Origin: Anticarsia gemmatalis
Lineage: Eukaryota > Arthropoda > Insecta > Lepidoptera > Erebidae
NCBI RefSeq assembly: GCF_050436995.1
Contig: NC_134758.1
Coordinates: 10,912,001-10,976,000 of the forward strand
Length of the DNA stretch: 64,000 bases
Direction of reading: 5' to 3'
Position 1 is the first letter of the stretch; each line of letters opens with the position of its first letter. This document shows positions 34,110-46,100 of this stretch, piece by piece. The position numbers and the translations under genes are program-made. The notes under the pieces were generated by a model that saw only the letters and a list, made by a program, of their open reading frames with translations, did no database searches and was not told where the DNA came from.

Positions 34110-37100
34110 GTAAGTTTTCATACTGCAAAATTATTTTACTTTAAATTATGATTGTTCTAAATTTATAAGTATGTAGTGCGTTTGCTTTTCCTTCTTTGTC
34201 GTTAAAACAGCTGTCACATCCAGATTATATCTAGGTAAAGAACGTGGGCATCTATTAGAAAAAATATGCGGGCAAAGCCGCAGGAATAGGGTATTCTTTT
34301 TACCCTTGAGTTAGTCGGTAAATAATTATTTGAGACAAAAAGTTTCAGTGTAAATCGATACTATAAACTAATGTGCGTTCAAGTTATTTCAATCCATCTA
34401 TGTAGGTTAAGCTTGAAAGTCTGACAAACATACGAACTTTTACGTTTATAACAGTAGATAAAGAAGAGTTCCTAAAGTATGAATAAATGTTTTTCTTATA
34501 TTAAAAAGAGACTCGTGGCCAGCAGTGGGATAATAGTGGGTTAAATGAAATATAGAATGAACATAAGGTAAATTTACGCAGATTAGTTTAGTATTTATAT
34601 CACCGCAATAAATGTTATTATATACCTACCTTTTAAGTACCTACTTCACCTGAAATAGAATTAGAATGTATTACAATTAATTAATTTGTAATTAATCAAT
34701 GTTTGATTAGTTAATTAGTCACGCATAGTTATTAGTTAATTATGCGTATGTACTATCGAACAAACTGAATCATGACCCACCATGTGCTTATTTTCTAAAA
34801 CACGTCTATATAAACGTAGGTCGAAATTCGCTTGAACCTACGTTTCCTTGGTAACGAATTTGTTATCTGTCATTATTGCGCGTTATGTCAAATCTTTGTG
34901 CTTCAATACAATAATTCTTTGTTATCGTTTTTAACAGGCTCCATGGCGTAGTGGGTTGATGTTACAACTGCGACGCGTCAGGAGTAGGTTTCGATACCCA
35001 CTCAGGACATGGCTAAATCGGCCATTATAGCAAATAATGTTACTATAAAAATTAAAATAATATAGGGTAACCAGTATAGTTATTACCCGGTTAGGGAATT
35101 TATACACAATTTTGGTCAATAGTATTCTAGTAGTACTCTATTATAAACGCAACTTAAATATTTTTTCTAAAGGAACATCAGTCATGTTTCATTGTTTCAA
35201 TAACTTTGGAAACATTATAAATAAATTACCTATAAAAAACGACTTCTAATATTTAAAAACTCAACGAAATCGGTACATCGCAATTCATTTGAACTGGTTT
35301 CTTTAGAAATTAAAATAAACGTATTATTGCTTAACGTTGGCAATCACTGTATGATGGGCAATGACTATAGTGGTTACCCTAAGCGTTTCACAGATTTCTA
35401 AATGACGTGCTTTTTGACATTTCACACAAATAGATTTTTTCGTAGTGCAAAGAGTTTAGACTATTAACATTCTAGATTCAAATTAAGAGTGATTTATCGA
35501 AAACGTATCTAGTACTGTGGTAACAAAGGTCAAAGTTGTCTGTAGTCGTAGATACATCATGACACAGTCGTATTCATGTTTAAAATGTCCTAAGTGCAAC
35601 TTTGACGTTAGAGACGAAATTCTTATTGTTTTGACGGTTTCAAGCGAATTATCGGCAAAATGGGTCAAGATTCAGTTGGTTCGATAGTACTTTGTATTAG
35701 AATATTTTCAGTTTTTAGTAAGCGTTATCCTGAGGAAAGTATCATCGTATAATACATTTTCCTGTTAATCTAATATTACAGTAATTATCATCGGTGATAA
35801 TTTATTAGATAGGTACTTATAATAATAAAAAAATTGTGGTCACCACCCCGCTACCACTGCGCTGGTATAGTGGTTTTACCTGTCATCAAACAAATATATC
35901 TGTAATTCACAAACAGTTTCCTCAAGCCTAACTAATTCCGGGTCCATTGATTGTATGTTTGTAAAAGCCCCTACGCGTCAAGTTAAGTTCTAAATAAAGA
36001 AGTGGTATTAAGTAATCAAAATCAAATTAAATCAGTTATTGTTGTTATTTTGGGTACAGTAAGTGGTCTTATAAAAGGTATATTTGTCTCCAAGAACCCG
36101 CCAATGGGCTTACACGAGAAAAACACCTAACAAACTGTGTTTTTTTCTAATGTGTGACTAAAAAGAAGAAAACACTTTTCTCTCTTTCTTTCAAATACAC
36201 CTATCTCTTTCAACAGATGAATACAACGACAGAAAGCTGCTCATCTCCTCGCCATACCCGATCCTGTTGGTTGTGACGTCATATCTATACTTCGTACTGA
36301 AGTGGGGCCCCAACTACATGAAGAGTAGAGAACCATACAATCTACGCAACTGGCTCGTCGGATACAATGCCTTGCAAGTTATTGTCACGTTTGTCACTTT
36401 TGTTGTGGTAGGTGTTTTACTTCACTTGTTTTATATACATATAAGTTTTGCCTGCCTCTTAGAGCTAGGCCAGCATTTCTTTGGAAGGCACTGGTGAAGT
36501 TTTTTCAGGGCCTTTCAATCCACGCACCAGATGTTCGGCTACAGGGGTGGTTGTTTAGTGGAATCACTACATAACCCAAGATTTCCCCCAAGGAAATTCG
36601 GGTAACTGAAGGGATTTTTCATCCCGCAAAAAAAAAGTGCAGTATTTCATACCTGTTCGGTTGTGAAGCTTATTCATGGGTGTCCGAGGTCTTACATTGA
36701 AAATGATATTCTTTTACTTAATCTCCTACGGGCCTGCGAAATAGAAACAGTTAAAAAAGGTACTCTAAGAGATAGTTTTATAAGCTGATATCAAAATCTG
36801 ATTTTCAGAGTATAACTCAGTTATTTTCAAAATTAAATATACTAATTCTAAAATTTATATACTTATGTTGTCCGGAGTTTGTTAACGTGCCCGCTATTTA
36901 GCAAATACATGAAACTAACTTTGTAAATGGCAAAAAGTAGGTGTATCAGATACACTTCATCCTGAACCTTTGAGTATAATAGGTGTAAAGTTGTTTATTA
37001 TCAAATTATCCTCATTATCCTTTAACTTATAAATCCATTACCTGAAACGTCACACTGACGCACACTTAGTCACACTACATAAATATTAATAGCGATTAAA

Positions 37101-40100
37101 TTGTATAATATTAAGCAACATTTCCCGCTATCACCCAGATTTGGCCCCCATTCCCGAACGGTAACGACATCGCTAATTTTGTTTCCTATTTTGTTATGTA
37201 AGCTGCCTGCTAAGTTAAGAAGGATTCATATTATATACCTATGTTTATGAGCTTTTTGAAAAGGTTTTCTCAAGCTCAAAAATGTTTTATATGTAAAAAA
37301 GCTTATAAATTATTTGTGTGATTTTTATTATAATACATTCAGTATTTTTTTGTGTGAACCATCCATACAAGTTTAATTATTAGTAGGGTTTAGGTTAGTT
37401 TAATAATTGATGTAAGGTATCGTTTTGTAAGATTGAAGTTTTAGTTCTCAGAGTAAAATTATATTTTTTAGCTAAATGCGAATTACAAATTAGTTACAAA
37501 TCAGTTACACTCGGCAATAGTCCCAACTGAACTTATATGCTCATAAATCACTCCAGCATTTTCAATCGGTTAGTCGACAACATAAATAATATTTATCTCA
37601 GACAAGTCTGGTGCGATTTACTCTTGTATTTTTAAAGCTTTTATTAATAAAACTATCCTAGCTAAGAACTTGTCTACGTAAGAAAAAGTAAATATTTTAA
37701 AAGGCTAAAATAAGCCTAAAGAACACTAAAACTCAACATTTATATCAATAGCGAAACTACAATTCTACCCACTACTAAACACGAGACCTCTCTTTGTCAA
37801 TGCTATCTTTTATCATTTTAATAAACCAAATGCCTACCTACGGAAAACCAATGTAATTATTATTTAATTCAACAATTAAGACGTTTTACTCCATAACTTA
37901 CCTTATAATCCATTCACTTAAGAATTTTAATATAGTCATATAACAAATTTCAGTTTATACATAGGTGCAAAACTTTTAGTCAAACGTCAATATGATCTAG
38001 TACTGTTTAAATATTGCGTGTATTCCCATCCCAGTCACGTCTGTACGCGCTGCTGATATTACATACGTGCATTTAAATATTGCCTTATATTGCGGGCTTT
38101 TAAAAACCGAAAAGTAAATAATATTTCTATCAGACGCAAAAATTTAAATATCAGTCAGCAAATCGAGTAGATGGTTTTACTATTATCTTTAAGACGTTAT
38201 CTTTCTATGTTTCGTAATTCTAGGCTTTTAAGAACGAAAATTTCCTTATTTTAAATGATGCCATCACTTAGAATTGTCTAAAATAAATGAATACTGGCCA
38301 ATGATTATGATAAAGATATAATATATAAAGACAAACGTAAGTAGCCACGTATGCATGCATATGACTCTATGGAACAAAACCCACTGAAAAAAAATCGATG
38401 AAAATTTGCACAGATATACCTACATTATATCTGTGCAAATTTATATACATTATAAATTAATTAACTCGTATGATATTTTTAATGCCCGGAAAATCTTTCA
38501 ACTATAACTAAATCGTAGGTACAAACTTCTAATAATAGTTAGGTTCAATGCAACACAGCAAGAGGTCATTGACTTCTATTGTTTGTCTATATTCGGGTTC
38601 AAGTCCGTCGCTTTGTTGCACACGACCTTAGTACATAGCCTATATACATACATAGTGGATGATCTTGGAAAATCATGAATGATAGTGATGTAAAGTATAA
38701 GTGAAGTAACTTTAATGCGACGGGTCAAAAAGAACCAAAAATAGTTCTTATCTAATACCTATTAGTCCTCTTTCGTGGGACTATTTTTGGACAAACCTGT
38801 TGGCAAATACAGCGCTTATTAACTGCAAGCTATATTTCGTAGGTAAGAAGCAATGAAGCATATAGCATTTTAACTTGCGAATTGAGAGTTATTTCTACAT
38901 AAATTGTACAAAAAGACAGCTGGTTTTGAGAACCTCCTCGTTTTATACAAATAAGTAATATCACAGCACTTTTCTTGAATTGAGAATTTAACTTGAAATC
39001 TTGTCGTTCGCATTTACAAATCAAATCGTTTATTGCTTACTAAGTTTTATATTAGAATTCTTATATTAGTTTGGTGACAAATGTAGTAGCCTGTTTTACA
39101 TGGTAGGTAGAACAAGATTTTGTACATAATACATACTTAGCTATTATTACATAATGTATATTTACTTTTTATATGCTTTTTCTCGCTCTCGGACCATATA
39201 GCTAGTTAATATTAGTTATAAATGGAACAGTATTTCTATAGCAAAATTCCTGAGAAGTGGAGACGAAGTTATAACAACTATAGAAATTCAAGCGAAACAC
39301 AAGTTGTACGTAATACAAAGTTTTGAATCACTTGCTTGTAGTGGCTACCATGAAACTGAAATGTTTCCGAATTTCTGTAAATAAAGTGACTGCTTTGAAA
39401 TCAGATTAAGATTGCCAGTTTAAGATTGAGAAGCTCAAGTTATACTTGCATTTCGTTGCGACTTGCCTTGCCTTGACTAATATAAGGAACATTAGTCAAC
39501 AAAAATCTAGACAGAATTACACATCTATACTAATATTATAAAGAGGAAAGATTTGTAAGTTTGTAACGAATTGACTCAAAGAGTACTCGACCGTTTTGAA
39601 AATTACTTTCACCATTTTAATGCTACATTATCACTGATTGATAAAGGCTTTTTAAATTGCAAGAATAATGATAATGTCCACCCGTGCGAAGTCGGAACGA
39701 GCCGCTAGTTCTTAATCAATATACTCCGAAATTTTAAACGACTTGTCTATATAAAAATACATGATTACCTCTTGATTAACGAATAAAATTGTTTTGTCAC
39801 AGCTTGCACGTGGATTAAGGCTAAAGACACAAGTTCATAAAAAAATCATCTGAATTCATATCTTCTATACCACGATACCAATAAAAAACCTGGCTCCATA
39901 TTCGCCAGGCTTGAAATATAGCAAAAAAATATTCTGTTCAATTCACATTCTTTTTTATAATTTCAGGGAAGCAGCATGCTATGGAAACAAGGACTTTGGC
40001 CTACTACGTGCCATGTGGACAGAGATATGGAGAAACGATTACGAGTGAGTAGCAAACTTTTATGTTTACACGAATTATGGCTTTATTTTGGTTATTTTAT

Positions 40101-43100
40101 GATTTTTACAAATATTTAGGCCGTAGTCGAACCGTGTAAAAGGTATTAGGTAGTGTTTTTATGGTTGAAGTTAGTCAAACGTAATTATATGTTTTTCTAA
40201 CTCTGCTGTGGAATAATAAGAAAACAAGTGATCCATTACACTATTAAAATACCTTAACAAACAAATATAATTACGACGAATTAATATCAATAAAATCTGA
40301 AATAAACAAAAACAAAACACAAAAAACAGCACACATTTTTTATTAAAATTAATTCTGACGTTTTATACCCAACAATAGCATTACCGCGAACCCGTGAATA
40401 TTGGCGGTAAAAAGTGTCCGCCATGTTGAAATAAATGTCAATATCATTTACCGTTTGCTGAATGAAATGCACCGGGAATTGTGAAAGTAGATACATTTCA
40501 ATATGCGTTGATGATGCCGGAAAATTTAAAAATATATCCATTTATTAATTAACTGCATGACAGTTTATTTATTTACCCATCATGCTGTTTGTCTTTTAAA
40601 TTTTATTTTATTTGAGCGCAGCCATGACTGAAACAGTTACAATCTTTTTATAGTGGGATTGTCGAATGCCAATACGTTTCGAATGAATTCTTTCAACTAA
40701 TTTATGATTCCACAGCTTATACAGTACTGCCAATCCCATGGATCGTTTTAGGTCACGATCAAAGTTATTCTCGTATTAGGTTTCTTAATTTTCCTCTGTA
40801 ATAATAAAAACAGCACTCAAGAGTTTAGGAACGCGTCTAGTACCCTAATATAGCACAATAAGCTCGTTTCTCGCCTTTTAGCATGATGTAATAACTAAGT
40901 GAAACCATTGCGTGTTTTATCTTGCTTATATTACTGACAACTCATAATATGGATATACCTTAATGAAGCAAAGGAGTCTAGTTTATAGTCTCTGTCTACC
41001 CCTATGGGAAAAAGACGTGATTTTATGTTTGTTTGTATGTATTGATAATTGATATCAAACACAATTTTTCCCTTGCAATTTGTCTATAAAGAGTCCACAA
41101 GATACAACAATAGTTCAAATACGGTACGTACCTACGTTTCATTTTCTCTCGTACTTTACGAGCTACTGCGTTTACGTCGTATCTCTCAAAATATTGTTAA
41201 ATATATCCTTTATTAAACTGTTAAACTTTTATAAGTTTCAACCGCTGTGAGATATATGAAAAATTGTAATCAAAATCGTGAAAACACTGTCTTACAGCAC
41301 TGTTGAAGTGTTTATACTAGTTAGTAGTAAAACTAGAAATGCTGATGTGTTTAAATATCAAACGTACATATTCAGAAAATAAAATAGAGTAGTTGGAGCA
41401 GAAACTAATAAAATACAGATTTATTGAAACTTTTACGTATACTTTGTTAATGAACAAAGTTATTGAAAGAATTCAAATTCTCTAACTTTTACGTAGCCAG
41501 CATTGTGAATTCATGGACTAACCCCTCTTACAATTTGAGAAAAGACCGTTGCCCAGCAGTGGGGCATTAACGAGTTAATCTTGCATACATAATACATAAT
41601 ATATCAGAAACTGGAGTAACTACTATAAAAGCGAGTGAAAACACCAAACAAAGTTAATATACATACATATACTTTAAAGAAAATGACTTAATTTGACATC
41701 CTAAATTCTTATTATATTTGTTCGTAAGATGAGTTTTGTGCCAGTTACTTTAGCTACAGATATTGAGTGTAATGTTTCAGAGATGGTTGTTATAATTAGC
41801 GCCGTGTGAGCTAATAGGCTTACAAGTACTCACGCCGACAACTATTAGCTGAAGGGTGAATGTACCGGTTGTTGTCGAAGATATCTTACTTCTTGGTGTT
41901 TAGGAATTGCTTTAGTTTTCTAAGGAACGGTTAAAATGTTCGTGTAAAAGTTAGTGCATTCGTAATAGAAGAAAAAACTAATTCCTATTTATTTTGAACA
42001 AATTATTACATCTCGGAGTTAACGTTTCGTTTTAGTTTTAACAGGAATGAGAAAATTCTCATTTAAAAACTAATAGATTCGTTATAGAAGAAATTAAAGA
42101 AAATAATTACTCATTATTCATGTGGAACAAAAATATACACTTATTTTGCTGTACAAAAGAATTTTGACAGCTACGCAATGTTTATGTAATCGTAATTATA
42201 AATAAAAGCCTTAAAAATATTCAATTTTTGAAACATTATCTGACAAAACGGCACCATTTGTGTCAAATAAAGTTGCGAATCTGACGGTGAATTGACCACA
42301 GTAAAATAATTTACTTTTCTACAAAGTACAGTTTCACTGTTACAATGAATATTTAAAATAGAAAATTATAGTTTATTTCGTATTTTTAGCACAGGCTTTA
42401 AGGTGTCTAAGGTACATTTAGCGGTAGTTTATCTATTCAATAGCTTTTCTTTTTCATATGAGTTTAAACCTTTTAGCCTGTGCTAGGGTTTTAATCGTTC
42501 GTAGAAATCAATCAAAATTTCTAGAAAAAATCTCACTATTATACACAAAATTCACCGTCTTACAACTGGTATTTGCACCTTAAACACGCTACATTATAAA
42601 TGGCGGCGATAATCAGAATATTTCCCTTGGGGCGGAGCACAGATTATTAATAACTACATGATTATGTTCCTGGCAACATCGTGTGCTACTCATGTATGTT
42701 GCCGACAGTTGCTTGTTGCTTTTTCTTATGAATATTGCTTATTACGCTATAAGCTAATATAACATTACGGCTTCACTTCGTTGATGATGTAGACAGTATT
42801 ATTTGTATGAAATAATAAATGTATGATAGTCTGTTACGCTTTTGTTTCTTAACCGCTGAACAGATGTTTATTGTAGTTTACTTGAGTGTCTATAACATAA
42901 CACTTACTAAGAACTATTTATTAACCTGAAACTGTCCCACTTCTGGGCAAGGGTCTTCTCCCGAGCAATGAGTTCAGTCTTAGAACTACATATTATTATG
43001 CTTAATATTATACTATAATGCAACGGGTATTAAACGCGATTGAAAATTAAAGGTTAGGATACCTTATTTCGTTTCGATCAAATTACATCCACCGTGGTCA

Positions 43101-46100
43101 CGGGCTGACTGATATAATACCTAACGAAAAAGAAAAAAGAACAAAATACAATATAAATTGACTATTTCAAATACTTTGCAAGAAGTTTACGAAAAAAAGG
43201 ATATTTTGAATTTGAACGAAAACGAAAATCGCAGAAAAAAGCACTTAATCAATCAAACACCTAAATTTCTTTTTTTCAACAGCTCGTAGACGGCAGTCAC
43301 TACTACTTCCTCACAAAAGTGGTAGAACTGGTAGACACGGTGTTCTTCGTTCTTCGCAAGAAGCAGCGTCAGGTGTCTTTCCTCCACGTGTACCACCACA
43401 CCATCATGGTGATGGCGACCTGGCTCATCACCAAGTACGCCAGAAACGACACCGTGCTCTTCCTAGGAGTTATCAACTCCTTGGTCCATGTTATCATGTA
43501 TGCGTATTATGGACTGTCGGCCTTCCCCCATTTGGCTAAATATTTGTGGTGGAAGAAGTATATTACTATGATGCAGTTGGTAAGTTTCTGTATTTTATAT
43601 TACTCCGCCATATCTAACAGTTTGTATCACATAAAGTTTTATCTAACAGTGCGAGATTGCATCGCGTCCTTGAAAAATGGAAAAGACAGCCGAGTAGTTT
43701 AAGAATTTTCTTGTCACTCAAGTGTTCCAGGGTTCAAGCAAAACACAACAGTGCATTTTTAAAGTTGTTTCAGTGTTTAAATTTAGGCATGCCTTGTTCC
43801 ATCAGTAACCGCAATCGGCCAGTGCGAGCGTAGTGGACACAAGGAGGGAGAGGGAGGGAGAGGGCGTTAGTGCCAGTATAAACATCAGCTCCGTAATAAT
43901 TTGTGATTTAAAATTTGAAAAAGTATCTTTATGCATCAATAGTGTTAATTTAAGAGTATTTAAGACGATAGGATTAACCGAGAGTGTTATCTCGAGTGTT
44001 CTTCCACTGACTGGATAAATATCAGTGTAAAACCGTTTTTTTCACTCAAACAGTGCAAAGTAAACAATTTAAGTCAATATCAGCTTAAAACATTGTAAAT
44101 ATAGTGAAATGCAGACTATTAATTAACCATTTCCATAGTGAAAAAACTTAAAACAGTGATGTAATAAACAAATAAGTGTAATAAAAACAAAATCATTTAA
44201 GTGCATTCAAAAAATCGTCAACGTCAAAAATTCAAAAATTAGCATCACCAACAACCGTCTTTCACAAAAACAATAAAAAACTTTATACTAATCAGCCAAT
44301 TCAACATAGAAACTAACGACGTGGTGGCTAAGTGCGACAGTACTGGAATTTGATATCGAAAGTGTCGAGTTCGGTCCTCGCCGACCGATACACTTTTTGT
44401 AGTTTATCTTTCGTCTAAAATTTAAAATACGCCAAAATGCCGTATGTGTCTCAAAGGAGAAAGCGTTTGTCTCGTTCAAATAATGATGTTTCGCAAACCC
44501 AGGACAACGATTGTTCAGAAATAAGAAGTTTAACAAATGAGAGTATCTTAAGCGAGGAATTAATGAATTTAAAACTAAAAATGGAACAGATAATATTGGA
44601 ACTTGATGGTGCACAAATAGAGATTGAGAACTTAAGTACTGAGAATAAAAGTCTAAGAAACGAGCTAAAAGAGTGTAAGAAGGAACTAGAACATCTTAAA
44701 AAGTCTACTAATAAAAATATAATTTATTCTCAACAATCCTCGACGTCATCCAAGAGCGCCAATAATATTAAGGCTGGAAAAAAAAGTTCAAAAGAAAGTA
44801 CTGATAATAACTCAATACAATATAAAGAAACATGTATAACGAACAAGCAATCAAGAACAATCCAGAACAGGCCTAACGAAGCCGAAGATCACATCCCAAT
44901 AATACATTCGAACGATTTAAACATATCCATTAAAGAAACATCTAATTCCGGTAAAACAAAGGACAGAGGACTACTACTAACAAATGACAAACAAAGGGAC
45001 TCTTCAGAAACACTCAAAGAAATTCAAGCTAGAAACTACGACAAAAGCAAGGTTTTAATCCTAGGTGACGAACAAGGAAGAGGTCTACAAGAAGCTCTAT
45101 CAACACTTCTAGGCTGCCGGTACGAGGTATTTACACTATTTAAGCCGGGTGCTAAATTATGTGACGTAATAGAACCTGCTCTGTCAATGACAACGAATTT
45201 CTCCAAAAATGACTTCATTATTATTATTGCTGGATGTAATGACAATAGACCTAATGAAACTACATCGTTCTTATATTATGTATTAAATAAAACTACACAC
45301 ACGAATATCTTGATCAGTGAAGTCCCTTACAATAAATATATTAATGAGAACAAACTTAACAAAGAATTAAAATATAATAGTTCACATTTTAAACATTGTT
45401 CATATGTTGATATGGGTTATTATTATAATTATTTACCTAACAGAAAACAACGAGTTATAAACATAGTACAGAGACTATTGAAAGAAATACTACGAATTGG
45501 TTATAAAAACAACTATCAACAATACATATCTAAGTCTCTAATCAATTATAGTCAATGCTTTGAAACTAAAACCTTTTCTAATTGTTCTACTCAAACAGAC
45601 AACAATGTTACACAATATGATATTAGCATAAGTTATGATAAAAACTTGGAAGAAACGTGTTTTTTTCGGAACTGAGCATGACAAACTTTGTGTATTTCAT
45701 CTTAATATTTGTAGTTTACTCTCTAAGCTATATGAGCTTAAGTTAATAATAGATGATTTAGATACAAAACCACAAGTACTTTGCTTCTCTGAAACTTTTC
45801 TGTCTGAAGATACTAAAAAAATGTTAATCATCCCTAATTACGTCACTAGTGTCTATTATAATTGAGATTGTATTGTTACTTGATAGATAACATTAGCTTA
45901 AGAGTGTATAGGATAAGTTTACACCTAAAAAATTATAATTATAAGCTATTGCATGCCTTATGAGGTAAATTGTGCTGTACTTCCTACTTATAAGATCACA
46001 TTTATTGTATTACCACAATTTTAGCAATAAAGACATTTGAATTTGAATTTGAATTTGAATTTGAAGGCCTAACCCCTTATCATTACGAGACCCTTTCCCA

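Larger units (their letters stand above)
43845..46063 (+). mobile_element. Internally deleted CR1/L2-like non-LTR retroelement
   Basis: 2.2 kb element with a 5' leader of about 590 bases, an intact ORF1 (44437-45675), only the beginning of ORF2 (45635-45865), then about 200 bases of 3' UTR with AATAAA at 46026-46031. The 3' end is a (GAATTT)n run, typical of non-poly(A) LINE tails. AAGG occurs on both sides (43841-43844 and 46064-46067), a possible 4-base target duplication. Both ends are present, so the loss of the reverse transcriptase is internal and not the usual 5' truncation. The clade assignment rests on the esterase-like ORF1 and the microsatellite tail. Confidence 0.75.

Noticed and set aside
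38540..38640. tRNA- or SINE-like stretch with GGGTTCAAGTCC
   Set aside because: No A box at a fitting distance and no second copy in the window.
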